64,000 bases of DNA from contig JAVXUO010001354.1 in assembly GCA_033065855.1 (NCBI GenBank), positions 62,001 to 126,000 on the forward strand, given 5' to 3'. The position numbers and the translations under genes were made by a program. This DNA is from Escallonia rubra (lineage: Eukaryota; Streptophyta; Magnoliopsida; Escalloniales; Escalloniaceae). The notes beneath the pieces are model-generated. The model did not search any database. It was given only the letters and a program-made list of their open reading frames with translations, and was not told where the DNA came from. Below, one piece after another: positions 35,400 to 48,433 of this stretch (its first letter is position 1; each line of letters starts with the position of its first letter).

Positions 35400-37418
35400 C
35401 TTTTGCTATAGCAGTATAATCGTCCTAACTTGACCTGTTTTGTCATTCCTAACTAGTAGGAGACGACGCATCTCTTAACGTTTGATTGACTTGAATCTAT
35501 TTGTAGCAAGATCAATTTTTGCTTGACAAAAGTTGCAGAAACACCGCAGAAAGTCGTAGAAGGTGTTTGGGTAAAAGTGTTGCAAACAATTTCAATGCGG
35601 AAGAATGACCACGAAGATGATCAAGGAACATGCAAGATTATCAATATTTCCTTTTCAACAAAAACTTCAAAATACCAACAACATATAATGGCAATTTCTT
35701 CACCTTTATTTCATATGACATATAAATACCTTCATACTTGAGAAGGATTAGTGACAGAACTTTAACCTACAAGAATTGCTTTGAAAGGAATTGCAAAGAG
35801 CCACACAAAAAAAAAAAAGGGAGTGAATAAATGGACCCCCTCAATAAATTCCAATAATAATCATATACTGGTTCTTATACTTGTGGGCTTTTGTTGCTCT
35901 ACACGGCGCTTTTGGACTAATGATTTTCCACAAATGTGATTTCTTTGTATTAAAGAAGCCGGGCTCGCTTACGGAAAGTGAAAATAGAAGGCATGAAGGA
36001 GCTAAATGAAATATGTTATGTTCTTCCACAATGGAATCTCATATATGGGTGGTGAAACCACCTCAATATCTTTCCCCATATAGTTGATGGTGTCTTATCA
36101 TTTAAAAGCAAGAAAAAGTTTGCCTTTATTCACAAATAATCTCAAAAAGTGAATTCAATTTCGTTTTGTAACAGATGTGAGGGTGTACATTTGTGATTTA
36201 TGGTTTTTGAACACTTTTTTTACTTTAAGGAGATGTGTTTTAAACGCTTTAGATTTTTTTTTTTAAAAAAAATTCCATCACAAAGCTCTTTTAAACTGTT
36301 TAAAACGGAGTTTTCCACTCTATAATCAATCACGAACAGCTTCGAACAGCTTGAAGAGTGTTTGGAATTGATTTAAAGTTGTCAAACATATTCTCAATTG
36401 GCTTAAAAAGGATGGTTGGTGTTTGGATAAAGAAGACAAGGTGCTTAAAATACCCCTTAGAAACTGTATAGAGGAATAAATTAGGAAAATATGGGTTATG
36501 GTTTTAGCCATAAACCACCTTTCGACATATTCTCAAAAGCACTTGTACGTGCTACAAAATAGACATGGTTTTCAAAAGTTAATTCTAATCGGTTTCTAAC
36601 AAAATTAGTTTTCATTTGACAAAAGTTGCAGAAATACTTGCAAAAAACCGTGAAAAAAGTTTGGGTAAAAAGTCCTAACGTTGAAAAACATCTAAGAAGT
36701 GCATAAAAGCATATGCGAGATTCTTAATATTTTCTGTTAATTTTTCAAATAAGCAAATTGTATAGTATGACTATTCTTTCATACTTTTCTACTGTCTTAT
36801 CCCCTTGTATATCTAAATAAAAAAATAGTGAAGCCTTAAAACAAATAACTACCAATAAGGCATTCAGTGTTATTTTGTAAGCACTGTGAGAATAATCTAA
36901 TGCTTTTGTTGGTCAAACATGTTCATAGAAATATGCTTATTTATGGTTTCAAATGTTTTTTTTTTTCTTTGGAATTGTGGGGGAAAAAATCTGTTTCAAT
37001 CAGTTCATGTTTGGGAGCTCTAGAATCGATATCACATAATTAGAAAAGAACGAAATTACCTTCACAATTTAAGTCATTAATATCAAGATTTTTCTTTTTA
37101 ATGCGTTCTTTTATAATTCTGTCACATTCAAATTATTTTCAACACTTTTTAACATCTTCCCGAGCTTTCCGCAAGTATTCCAAAACTTTGGCTAGCAGTA
37201 ACTTCTATGCCAAAAACCATTATAATAATTATTTTTGAAAATAAATCTTAAACGCGCTCTGCTCTTACTGTTTCCAACAATCAATCTCTCTCTAGCTTTC
37301 GGACTACATAACTATCATGCGAATTGATTGCTATATCTTATGGCCAAGTTTTCTCAGCAGTAGGCGGGTGCTCGTGCATGTGGAAATTGAAAGTTTAGCA
37401 TGAAGTAATGAGGTAAGG
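35400..37418. other. Intergenic with a diverged direct repeat
   Basis: A segment beginning TGACAAAAGTTGCAGAAA occurs at about 35525 and again at 36617, each about 150 bp and clearly diverged. No gene was seen. The rest is AT-rich. Confidence 0.45.
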
Positions 37419-37508
37419 CTAACGGTCATTCAGGATCACGAGGAAGCATGCGCCAAGGAAGGCTCCCCAGTACTTCAGCCGTGCTGCTCGGGATGATCTC
37501 CCAACACC
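37419..37508 (-). other. Candidate orphan last exon
   Basis: After an acceptor-like TTTCTCATGCAG, 29 codons run open to a TAG: GVGRSSRAARLKYWGAF then LGACFLVILNDR. The composition (basic, then a hydrophobic stretch) looks like a membrane-anchored C-terminus. No upstream exon was found and I do not recognise the family. It could be a remnant. Confidence 0.25.
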
Positions 37509-38122
37509 CTGCATGAGAAATTTCGAAATGGTAATCACAGCAAGGGACGGGACGCGGCGCGTGACGCCGGCCTCATTATGCAGCGAATTGAAGGTGTCGG
37601 AGACCTAAAGACGTGACTAACACCTCGTGACATAGCTATAATACAGCATCTGCGGGTTCGTAAATGACCCCCGTCAAGGAATCACCGATTGACATCCAAC
37701 TAAAATTTACCAGCATGGTTAAAAAGAAGTTCAGTTGTAGGACTCATTGCATTTTCTAATTCGCTGCTAAAGATGACATGTGTGGATTGTTCCAGTCTTT
37801 GACCTATTAGCTAGCTTTGATGGAAATGCAACCGAGTTAACGTAAAAAGCTCAACAAATCAACAAACTACTGAGGAAGAGAGCAGATTGATAGGTTTTTT
37901 CCCCTATGATTTAGCTGTTGCCCTCGTACCTTTCCACTTCTCCACACTCCCCAAACTTCTTCAACCAAAACATCCTTCCTCTCATTCTACTTCTCACTCA
38001 AAACCTCCTCCATTTCATTCTTCATTTCTCCCTCTCTAACCAAAGACGTAAACGGAAACTTTTGTCGCTAATACATACATGCATATACTACATCTTCAGT
38101 AGTGTTCTTCTTCAGAAGTCTG

Positions 38123-39628
38123 ATGAAGAAAAAAAGTCATCATTCTCCTCATCTTCCATACTTGAACTTCTCCCTCTTGTACACCATCTTACTCATTTTC
38201 ATCAATGTGCCCGCCACCCAACAGATCTTGTACCACAGTGGAGAAGACCCTCTTGCCCTCGACCCGTCTCTCGATTTTGAGAACCCCAGAATCAAGAATG
38301 CCTACATAGCATTACAAGCTTGGAAACGAGCCATTCTTTCAGATCCGTACAACATCACCACGACATGGGACGGATCCAACGTGTGCAACTACACCGGCGT
38401 GTTCTGTTCGCGCGCGCTAGACAACTCGTTGGAACGTACCGTCTCGGGTATCGATCTCAACCACGGTGACATTGCCGGGTACCTCCCGGACGAGCTAGGC
38501 CTACTGTACGACGTTGGATTGTTTCATATCAATTCGAATCGGTTTTGTGGTAAGCTTCCTCTCAGTTTCTTGAACTTCAAGATTCTTTTTGAGCTTGATC
38601 TAAGCAACAATCGTTTTGCTGGCAAATTTCCTTACGTTGTCCTCCAACTGCCTAAACTTAAATATCTCGATATACGGTACAACGAATTTGAAGGCACGCT
38701 TCCGCATGAACTGTTTGAGAAAGACCTCGACGCTATATTTATTAACAACAACAGATTTTCTTCGGAATTGCCCGAGAACATTGGAAACTCGCCGGTATCC
38801 GTCATTGTTCTGGCAAACAACAGGTTCCGCGGATGTGTGCCGGCTAGTTTAGGCAAGATGTCAAGAACGCTAAACGAGATGGTCCTCACGAACAACGGGT
38901 TTCATTCGTGTTTGCCTAGCGAAATTGGGTTGCTGACGAACTTGACTGTGTTGGATTTGAGTTTCAATAGCATCGTGGGGACGTTGCCGGAGAGTATTGG
39001 TGATATGGTGAGTTTGCAGCTACTGAACGTGGCTCACAACATGTTTTCTGGGAATGTTTCGGAGAGGGTGTGTTCGCTTCCTAATTTGGAGAGATTCAGC
39101 TCCGAGAACAACTATTTTGCGAACGAGGCACCAACATGCTTGACACTGCCTGGCTTTGATGATAGAAGGAATTGTTTGAGAGGGAGGCCAGCACAAAGAT
39201 CTACATTGCAGTGTAGGAATTTCTCATCTCGAGGGGTAAGTTGTAGCAGTTTCAACTGCGCTCCATTTGTTCCATCACCTCTGCCGCCTGTTTATTCCCC
39301 TCCACCGCCGCCTCCAGCTCAGTGTCCACACCCACCCCCACCACCTCCAGTTCACTGCATTTGCAATCCACCACCACCTCCTCCCTTACACTCTCCACCG
39401 CCTCCCCCACCAACTCCATACCACCATTCACCACCTCCTCCGACTCCAAGTTTGCCTCCGCCGCCATCCCATCATGCCCATCCACCACCACCTCCTACGC
39501 CTCCAACCAGTCCTCCACCATGCGTGCAACCACCACCGCCGTCTCCTCCACCATGTGTGAAACCACCACCACCACCTCCACCCCCACCTCCACTTCCTTG
39601 TCAAAACGAGTCGCCGCCTTCCCTTTAA
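38123..39628 (+). CDS. Leucine-rich repeat extensin (LRX) protein
   Basis: A single exon of 501 aa; the first in-frame ATG is at 38123. Residues about 12-35 form a hydrophobic signal peptide, so the protein is secreted to the cell wall. The LRR N-terminal cap has the family motif NVCNYTGVFC, with NPRIKNAYIALQAWK before it. About ten LRRs follow (for example LFELDLSNNRFAGKFP, LTVLDLSFNSIVGTLP) to about residue 340. A Cys-rich hinge precedes the Pro-rich tail (about 390-501) of SPPPP, HPPPPP and CVKPPPP repeats. LRX proteins bind RALF peptides through the LRR and anchor in the wall through the extensin part. Here the tail is short (about 110 aa) and has no YVY-type cross-link motif, which places it with the short-tailed LRX6-like members. 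All cap cysteines are present and there is no break. Confidence 0.95.
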   Translation: MKKKSHHSPHLPYLNFSLLYTILLIFINVPATQQILYHSGEDPLALDPSLDFENPRIKNAYIALQAWKRAILSDPYNITTTWDGSNVCNYTGVFCSRALDNSLERTVSGIDLNHGDIAGYLPDELGLLYDVGLFHINSNRFCGKLPLSFLNFKILFELDLSNNRFAGKFPYVVLQLPKLKYLDIRYNEFEGTLPHELFEKDLDAIFINNNRFSSELPENIGNSPVSVIVLANNRFRGCVPASLGKMSRTLNEMVLTNNGFHSCLPSEIGLLTNLTVLDLSFNSIVGTLPESIGDMVSLQLLNVAHNMFSGNVSERVCSLPNLERFSSENNYFANEAPTCLTLPGFDDRRNCLRGRPAQRSTLQCRNFSSRGVSCSSFNCAPFVPSPLPPVYSPPPPPPAQCPHPPPPPPVHCICNPPPPPPLHSPPPPPPTPYHHSPPPPTPSLPPPPSHHAHPPPPPTPPTSPPPCVQPPPPSPPPCVKPPPPPPPPPPLPCQNESPPSL

Positions 39629-42200
39629 TTCTTTGGTGACGTACCTTCTACCCAACTCTTCCTCTTTGAAACTAAACGCCAACACCTTTCACCCTCGACA
39701 CATAGCGAACATGGTTTCAAAGATTGTGGATGGAACCATGAATGAGATCTTCATTGCAGATATCGAAAACTTGCCAACTGTGTGACAAATTGGAAGGCTG
39801 TCTTCGAAGAAAGCAATGGTGTCGGGGGACCTTTTATGTTTCTCGGGGTACTACTACTGTCTTTCTTTTGAGTGGTTAATTAATAATCAGCTTGCCCTTG
39901 CAGTTCCAGGGGTAGTAGGCATAGAGGAGCTATTTTATGATGATAATTATGATTTACTGTTGAACTTTAGCATGCCTTTGTAGGTAGCAAGTCCTTGTTA
40001 TCTTCTACTTATGTAGATACGTGGTCTTTGTTGTTGTTTTTTTCTTCTGAATTATATTATTCGCTTTAGAACTTAAACCAGTGCATACAAAAGCAAGATA
40101 TAGACAGAAGAAACATTCATATTCCAAAACATATCAGTTATGCCAAAATCTAGAAAAAGTTTGACCAATTTTCTCCATATTCTACATGCTAACCCACGAC
40201 CCTGATTGATTACCCTTTCCACTTCTGCTTGCAGAAATAGTTTCCACGGTTGAAAAAGATAAGAAAGGTCGAACAGTTATGAAAAATGAAGATAGAAATT
40301 GAAAATGACAACGGAAACCAAGTGTTTCAGCCGAGTTCATGTTGGTTCAGCATGAGAATCCAACCAAACTCGGTAAAAGACTCCAATTATGGTCTAGAAC
40401 CAACATAACTCCTCAATCCCGACGAACTGATGGATCATAATTGGTTGCATATAGTCCAGTGACTTGCAAACCAGATCACAAAAGAAAGAAATGCAAATCA
40501 AGTATAAAGACACCTCTCTAATATTAAAAGAGAGCAAAAGACAGATTATCAACGATCAAGTGTTACAGTGTAATAGCATAAGCTATCTAAGTTCAGCTTT
40601 CCAACAGCATCTAGACTGAAAATATATGTTCTTGCCCTCCAACGTGTTGAGACAACAAATGTACATTTTGGGGTGCTAGGATTATGCTGCCACCTTGAAT
40701 AAAGTGAGGCCTTGCAGCCAAAGAATGATAGTGACTAGGCTCACCTGGTCTTCCCAGTAATCAGAAACTTGATGCAAGTTCATAAGATCTTCCAATCCTT
40801 GGTTCCCTGCATGACATCACAAGCTTGTGGTTGCTAAAAGTTGCATTGTTTTGGTATTTAAAACAGGTATCCAGGTATCTGCAGTTCCAACTACTACATT
40901 GCAAAATGATGAAGACAACATGTAGTCATAATTAATTGACACACGTCCTTGTGACTTTACGGTAGATTGATGACAAACAAGTCACATACACATGTCAAGC
41001 TCTGAAAGCTATAATTAAGCTCACAATTATACTTGATCATTTTGACAGCTTTATTAGTGGAATGGCAGTCCCCTAGCTCAAAAGTCCTCAGATTTTGGTT
41101 CTTGGGTGTCTTAAGCTGAACTTCGCAGGCAGACAGAGCATGCGGCAACAACATGTCGATGGACATCCTCTTCGAAAAAATAAGGCTGTAAAATAAGAGA
41201 TCAGACACACGCAAGAAAAGAAAAGAACAAGAATGCACACTAGAAGAAGCCCTGTCTAGAAATGGATGCCTGTCCTCGTTAGAAAGTAAACTCATACAAA
41301 TTAGAGGTCAGACAAGTGGAAGAAAATGTAAAGAGAAGATGACAATTGAAGACATAGAACATGGATGAAGCTAGATAAGTTCAAAAAGAAGTTTTTCACA
41401 TGCTATATATAGCAATCATTTTTGGAATAACCCTCCTAATTACGTGTTAAAGACCCTTTTTCTTTCTCATATACCAGAAATATGTGCTAGCTCATTCATA
41501 AATTGATGTCTATGGTTTTTTTCCTGCAACATGGCTTGTCCTTTGGTTTATATTGGTAGAATGAACAACTCGAATAAACCACTAAAGGCTAATGGCGTTG
41601 ATCAGCAATCTTCACGATCCCCTTCAGCCGTATCCACGGCTTTCAAAATTTCTCACCAACAATTTCTTGCACCGATGGAATGTCGTAGTTGTACAAGGAA
41701 AAGGGCACTCACTTCTAAAAAGTAAATATGGAGTAGCGAGGCTAGAACTTAAGCTATGTCTGGAGAAAGTGACAAAATTCATTGCGATGAAGTCTAATTC
41801 TAAAATATTTATCAGGAGAGGGAGGAGGAGGAGAGGGGTGGGGGGGGGGGAGGGTGGAAGCTAAGAGATAGAATTTACAAATAAGGACGAGTAAAATTGA
41901 GCAGAGGGCTATCCAGTTACAAATATCGGGAATCTTCACTCACCTCCCTTGAGGCTTTATTCCGGTTAATTTTAGCCAAACGCCATACAGGAAAGCAAAC
42001 TCTGCTATTGACTTCATAAAATGACGATGACACCATTAAAAACATAAAAGCCTCTTTGTTTAACCCCGTAAAGAAAAGGTGAAAAGGTGTTCCATTTGCT
42101 AAATTCATATTATAATGTAAATTTAAATATATAAAGACCCTTTTCCAGAACCCCAAAAAAAACGAAATCTTTCAGAAAAAAGAAAAAGGTTTTTCTTTTT
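39629..42200. other. Intergenic after the LRX gene; no firm gene
   Basis: The first 400 bp probably include the LRX 3' UTR. One segment (40745-40806, minus) has an acceptor, an open 62-bp frame (NQGLEDLMNLHQVSDYWEDQ) and a GTGAGC donor, so it could be an orphan exon. The minus-strand frame at 40957-41295 has no family features. A G-rich tract lies at 41818-41852. Confidence 0.35.
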
Positions 42201-43060
42201 CCTTTTGGAGATAAACTTGAAAAAGTCAAATCTCCTCACCCATCGCCACCATCCTTGCCCAATCAGCCACCACTACATTCACCACCACCAAAACTGCAAC
42301 CATCACAGTGCAATCTCACCACCGTTTCTCACGACGAACCACCAATCAGTCTGCCTACCACCAAACTCACCACAATCTCGACCCCGTCTCACCATCGCAC
42401 CGTATTTCACCCCAAACCACCAATCCATCTCCCACCAACATCACCTCTCTATTACCACCAACCATCAATTCATCTTCGATTTGATTTCAAATTTAGTGGG
42501 GTTGTTTGACAGAAATGGCCTCCAAGTGCTGGCAAAGACAAATAAGAAGGGGTTTACAGTGAGGGTGACCATCACTGGTAAAGGGGAGGTTTGGGGCGAG
42601 CTGCTGCTGGTGCTTGATGGAGCATTATTGAGAGGGTTTGGCCCGAAAATTGTTGATGGCCTGTTGCATGCAACAGGGATGAATTGTCATCGACAGGTTA
42701 GGGAAGTGGGTGGTGGTGAGTAAAGATGATGCTGGTAAGATGTAGGGATGGGGCTGATTAAGGATTTACTTGTAATTGCATATTCTTAATTCAAACAAAA
42801 AAGGATATACTAGTAATTCCTTTAAATTGACTTTTCTTGAAATGTGAGGCCATTTAGTCATTTTGATCAGTCAATCGGTCAAAAATACCTTTTGTTGGCC
42901 CTTTCGCTGAAATTTGGCCGTGTGGAGACCTCAAAGGTGGTGAGTGCCTACTTTGTAAACAAGACGGAGTTGAGTGCAATATGAGAACCTCGACAAAGGT
43001 GAATGACAATTCCCCTACAAATATAACACTAATACAACTGACCTGTCAAGTAATATATTT
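42201..43060. other. CCA-rich, probably transposon-derived sequence
   Basis: A CCACCA-rich stretch (42235-42470) followed by GT-rich sequence resembles the interiors of the Mutator-like elements in this window. I did not find convincing paired termini. Confidence 0.35.
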
Positions 43061-43731
43061 TAGTTTGCTTAACCTTTTCTCTTGTTCTCTAATTACCAAT
43101 GAACTAACATGAACAACTATCAATCACATTCTTCAAGAAAATCGTTAAGGCAAACAATTCAGTTGACAAAAAGGACAAAAAAATGCTTACATCATACAAA
43201 CTTCACATGTCCGCAAAAATGTCTCTCAAGAGCCTCATATAAAGCCACCGACGAACTGCATATGGTTCATAATAACATGGTCATGACTGCGGAATCACAG
43301 TTAATGCAAGACAAATGAGGTTACTTTGAAACAAGTGCAGCAAAACAATCTTTCTAGTGCCTTCATTTTCTAACGTTTCTTGAGATTGCCTATCAAGGCT
43401 ACCTTCAAAAAGCTTGTATACTTTCTCCTTTTGACAACATTACAATTGACTCTCCAAAATTCCATATACTAAGTTGGTAAGAATAAAACCCTGCATGCCA
43501 TTTTTAATAGAGTCCAAACAACCATTATCTTTACTCGAAATACTACAAAAGGAAGAAGCTGAATTAAGAAGAAACAAGCTTGACTTCTGAATAATACAGT
43601 AAAAACGAAAAACTAATGTTTGTATGATGACGGAGGCTCAACATTTAAACAAAACCTTTTTTCATAAAGGTACGTTTAATTTTCTAACAGCAAATTAAGC
43701 GAAAGAAGCATGACGGCAAAAACAGATATAC

Positions 43732-43811
43732 CTCAAGATGCAAAGAATTGGAATTTCATGAAGGGGCTCGAGCTTCTCAAACAATTCTGATGTGCAACTA
43801 TCACTTTCCAT
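43732..43811 (-). other. Candidate exon just downstream of the SWIM gene
   Basis: An ATG at 43811 begins MESDSCTSELFEKLEPLHEI and runs open to a GTATAT donor after 80 bp. It starts 100 bp past the stop of the SWIM gene on the same strand. It may belong to that gene's 3' UTR or to an alternative transcript. No following exon was found. Confidence 0.25.
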
Positions 43812-43909
43812 GTTTTATTGTTAAAAGGTAAGAGCTTGCCCACCATAACTTGACAACCTTGGAGACAGCTCCATCAGTGGACTCGTGAGAAAAGGAGATT
43901 ATCTGCTAT

Positions 43910-46900
43910 TCAAAAGTTTGTTTCGTGTGGCAAAGGCTGTAGCAATCCACTATTAGACAACTCTTCCAAGCCTTTGATGTCCTGTTGCATCCGTATTGCA
44001 TGCAAAATGGCATGGTCAAGAACTACAGGATCATCTGGGGAGTTCTGGAGAAGGTTAAGCAAGGCTTGCCTGTAAACTTGAGCTGCCAATAACGGCCTTG
44101 CAACTTGACGATTTTTACATAATATTGCCACCTTAACTATATGCTTACAGAGATTCCCCATCCTTGACCAGGGGCAATCACAAAGCGAAAACTCGGAACC
44201 TGGGTTCCAAACTGTATATGCCACACTTCTGTCTGCCTGAGAAACAACTTTTGCAAGTTGAAGATTTTCCTCATCCAATAACACATCAACATCCGGGATG
44301 TGCATAGCTTGATACCATGAGTTGGTTGAGAAGGACCCATCTCTCAGATTTTCAAAGTTTCCAGTTTCTCCTATATATTGATCGAGCCAATACAGAGAGT
44401 GAAATTCAGTTGTCAATGTGTGGAGTAGCCAGTCAACTCTTTGCCAGAAATTAGAATGAAGAATGTCAAAAAGTTTGGATTTCAACTGCAGGTGATATGA
44501 CTCGATTGCAGCATGAGGCTCCTGACTTGCCACGGGAAGAGTCCTTGCGCTATTTATCCACAGTTCTGCAAGGGAAGAATCAAGCGGAAATATGATGCCG
44601 AATTACCCTTCATCAAGATACCAAGTTTTAGAAAGTCACATTTTGGATGGAAATAGTAAAGAAAGAGATCCTATCTTGCGGGCCCAATGTCTTCCTATAC
44701 CGACAGGAATGGCATTCATGTAATAGGCCCCAGATAGTTAAAATTAAGGCTTTGTTCGGTTGAGTTAATGGCAATAGAACATTTTCCGTATAATTCGACA
44801 TATAAATAGTCAAAATCGTGGCAAAATAGTAAAATACTAATGACTGTGATTAGAATCTGAACCTTAGTTGCAGGATTCGTGTAGGAAGGCCACGAATCTT
44901 CCTTAGAAGCGCGAATCTGTGCTCCTAACTTGGGAGCTTATCGGGAGCGCGACCCAAGAGAGTTGGGATCTTGAACGGAAGTATGGGCAGAGTCGTTTTT
45001 CATCGATAATGGAGGTTTTCTCCTTGTTTTTTCTTTGGGTAGTCACTGTTGGAGGCTGGGGTTACGAAGAGACATGAACAGAGAAGAAGACGTAGAGAGA
45101 GCAACTCGGCTGTTTCTTTCTACAGGTGTGTACCGAGAAATGGAAGGCAAAGCACGTGGGTTGGGCCCTATTAGTCTGTCTTTACAGGTCATTAGTAAAT
45201 TGGTGGCTGTGGGTTGGCCACGTCCCCAACATGATATGTTGGGCATGACAGCTGGGGTTCTTTATTCTTTTCATATTCCCTCTTTAACTATTGTAAAATT
45301 AACCACACTTTGTTATATATTTTACAAGATTGCAATATTTTTACACTGTCCTAGGACATACCATAAAGTAAAGTTTATTTTAAATAATTATATAGCCGCA
45401 ACGCTCCCAACTCAGGTTCTCCTAGGTACTGACGCTTCCCCGCTCCCGCCCCCACCCCCGCCCCTGCTCTGTGCAACTTAGATCTGAACAACTAATGATG
45501 GTTGTCATTATGGTGGAAAAATCCACAACCTGGCAAATGTTTGCTTAAGAATGAACAAGGAGTAAAAAAGGAGAAGTGAGATACCTATCTTTGGTAACCA
45601 CCGGATTCTGAAATAATTCATGAACGCATTCTGATCAACATATATTTGCATAAACTCTTCACCAATATCTACTGTATTTGGACCGCTTCTTGAGCAATAC
45701 AAAATCCGCCCCATGTGCTTAAACATCTCACGCTGCACATCGAAGTTGCAACAATTCTTTGTAAGGCTTTTTAGCCAAGAACGGCGAACATGCCAGAGGC
45801 ATAATAGGACCCGGCATTGGAGGGCCTCCCTACAAAAAGTGGTAGGGTGAGCTTCAAGCCAATGACAATAAAGGGGAAAACATCACAAAGAATACGTTAC
45901 CGGATAACAGAGGCCTCAAAAGAAGGATCGTCCACTAAAAAGGTGTTGGGTCTCCATCTGGGATCTTTAGCTCGGATCCGCTCGACAAGGGACACCATCC
46001 ATCTATTGATATGTTGACCAACACAACAAGAGGTAATCACCCATGCAACAGGAATTGCAGTGTGTGATGAATCGAAAACAAGAAGTGAGCACAGGGGACT
46101 CTGTTCAAGTCAAAGGAGCAAAGGAAAAATCAGAGCTTTTAACTATCAACTTGCTGTTATAACTCCCAAAGAGCCTAAAAGGGTAAGTATATCAGTAGTA
46201 CATAGATATTGTATGAAGCTTATTCTAGCCAATGCAAGATTTCTGTTCAACCAAATGAGTTGAACAGTTCAACTACATCTCTTCAACTCGTAAATAGTAA
46301 AAAGAAAAGGTACTCAATGTCAGATACTCTGGAAGGAAAAATAGTAAATTACCAAATTTCTGGACAGCTTTTCCCACTTCAAGAAAAAGTTCTCTAAAGT
46401 GTTTGCGTTCTCTTTTCCACCACCCCCCCCCCCAAAAAAAAAAAACCCCCGCTGCGAGTCCACGGGCATCTTTTTCCTATAGCGAGCTCTAGAAAACTGC
46501 CTGCATGACTCCAAAAACCCTCTTCTTTATATTTACTGCTTGACCATTTTTTTACTACATTTCACTTACATTTTTCAGTCTTTGATCTTTACTAGAAGAA
46601 TAGTCTCTAGATGCATGACAAATTGGAGAAGGAAAACCCAGGCATGCACATTTCAGGAACAGATGAACAAAGAAAATAGAACCTGAAGCTTCTTCAAGCC
46701 AAATGACGAATGTGAAGCTACTGTGCCATTATGTCCATATCGTAGCATCTGCTGCAGCTGCCAATCTGTCTGTATGCCTATAATAAATGGTCCTGAACCA
46801 GAGTTCTCTTGGAAGAAAAAAACATGCTTATGGTGGCGTTGTACCCACATCTTTACACTGAATCCATCATTTGTATGTAACTCATGGGACGAGTTACGAA

Positions 46901-47867
46901 CAAGCCTTTCCATGTTACGGACATCATTACGAGTGAGAAAGTCATCACGATTTTGTGGCCCTCCATGCCTCTGCACCTCCTCCATGTGATGCTGGATTAT
47001 GTTGTCCAAAGATATTCCAACATAAAGCATAGACATGACCTTTTGTCGTAGTTCTTCTGAAATTCGAGGAGCATACATAGCTCTTGTTCCCACAGCATCC
47101 CGATCAAGAATTCCATGACATGGAGCACCTGTCTTATCGACATGGTTTCGCTGATTATAAATGATCAGGGCAACCAGTGGGCGGGTGTATAAGCGCTTAA
47201 CTGTAAAATGGCAAATGCATCCTCTCATCATGTGACGCCTCCCAGGCCTGCTTCCCTTACCTGAAGCTGGTTTAATGTTAGCACTGTCCCCAATACCAGA
47301 TGCACCATCCCGGTAGTCTTCAGGGCCATAAGAACACCAGTATCTATAAATTTCCAAAAATAAGAGAAAAGAACATGTTGTCAAGTGTTTCTTGACTTTC
47401 TTCTCACAATTTTGTTTTGTCACATAATATCAAGACAAATGATCTTCAGCAGGAACAGGCAGAAACCTCTCATTAACGTTGACACAAGCAGCATGTCATA
47501 TGCTATATTTTAGTTTAACATAAAAAAACAAGGTTCAAAGTTGACATTCCAACACTGACTAAAATTATATTGGCTGAAAACTGAACAGGACATACAGAGT
47601 ATATTCAAGATAGCCATCAACCCTTGGTTTGCTAACACTCCCTTCACGTCTCTTCCTTCTTGATTCAACACGGAAGTTAGCAGGGCATTCTGCATTAGCG
47701 GATTCGCCCTTTACAAAATCATTCACTCTAGCAAATGGAACTAGTGCAATATCATCACCACCTTGACGGCCACCATCTACTTTCGCCCAATCTAGATGAG
47801 CTGCAGAAAACTCTGCACAAGGAGGATCCTGCACCGGAAGGTTCAGAATATCCTCCATTCTTGCCAT
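43910..47867 (-). CDS. SWIM zinc-finger protein derived from a MULE transposase
   Basis: Five coding exons (47596-47867, 46683-47343, 45901-46100, 45585-45829, 43910-44565) with GT-AG borders join to 2034 bp, 677 aa, with no stop. The ATG at 47867 follows an acceptor directly, so a 5'-UTR intron is likely. It starts MARMEDILNLPVQDP. Residues about 91-300 hold YWCSYGPEDYRD and a basic GKGSRPGRRHMMRGCICHF stretch. About 312-420 resembles the MULE transposase core: SLLVFDSSHTAIPVAW (D321) and FLVDDPSFE (D368), with a candidate acidic residue in AAIESYH. The SWIM finger is CDCPWSRMGNLCKH (C588, C590, C599, H601). Plants carry a conserved single-copy-like gene with this layout, annotated only as a SWIM zinc-finger family protein. 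It lacks transposon termini and has host-like introns, so I read it as domesticated and probably nuclear. Its function is unknown to me. Confidence 0.9.
44566..45584 (-). other. Large last intron of the SWIM gene (1.0 kb)
   Basis: It separates the transposase-like core from the SWIM-finger exon. It contains a GC-rich C-run near 45440-45470 and no coding sequence that I recognise. Confidence 0.6.
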
Positions 47868-48433
47868 CTGAAGTAAGAACAAAAGGCTGAACCATGTGAC
47901 ATCCCAGTGAAAGTAAGGCACGAGAAGAGGAGTGTGAAGTTTGGCAATTAAAATTATGTACAAGTTCAGGAAAGACATGTAGCCCCAAGTATAGGGTTTA
48001 TCATCTTAACAAAGAAGTTTCGAGGATCAATGAAACTATTACTTCTATTAAGTACCAGCACAAAAATAATGTGCAGGAAGTAAAATGAAGAAAACAACTA
48101 AACTGAAAAGGAAAGTAATATAGATTCAGCGTGAAACCTTCAAGCTTTTGCTAGTTTGAGTCGTGAGATCAAACAAGTGCAACACAAATTTTAATAATCA
48201 ATAAACAAAAACAAGTCAGTACGATTTCACTTAGTATTAAAAACTCAGAGTATAATTGCAGGAACAAATACCAAAATGAGAATTTTATCTCCCGTGATCG
48301 CTGTTAAGCATAATGTACGTTGTTAGACCCGTTCTTAATATCTTAAATGTTTATAGCAACCGCTAACTTAAGTGACATCAAAGCTCTAATTCCCGGAGGT
48401 TGCCTTAAGGTCTCCCAGCTTGCATTTGCTCAC
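47868..48433 (-). other. Upstream region / leader intron of the SWIM gene
   Basis: The sequence before the ATG ends in a GTTCTTACTTCAG acceptor, so transcription starts farther right. No leader exon could be fixed. Confidence 0.4.

Noticed and set aside
39252..39685. Open frames in other phases over the LRX tail (poly-Trp/Arg, poly-Ser/Thr)
   Set aside because: They are frame shadows of the CCA-rich extensin repeats.
40957..41295. 112-codon minus-strand open frame
   Set aside because: There is no start context, splice partner or family motif, and its composition looks non-coding.
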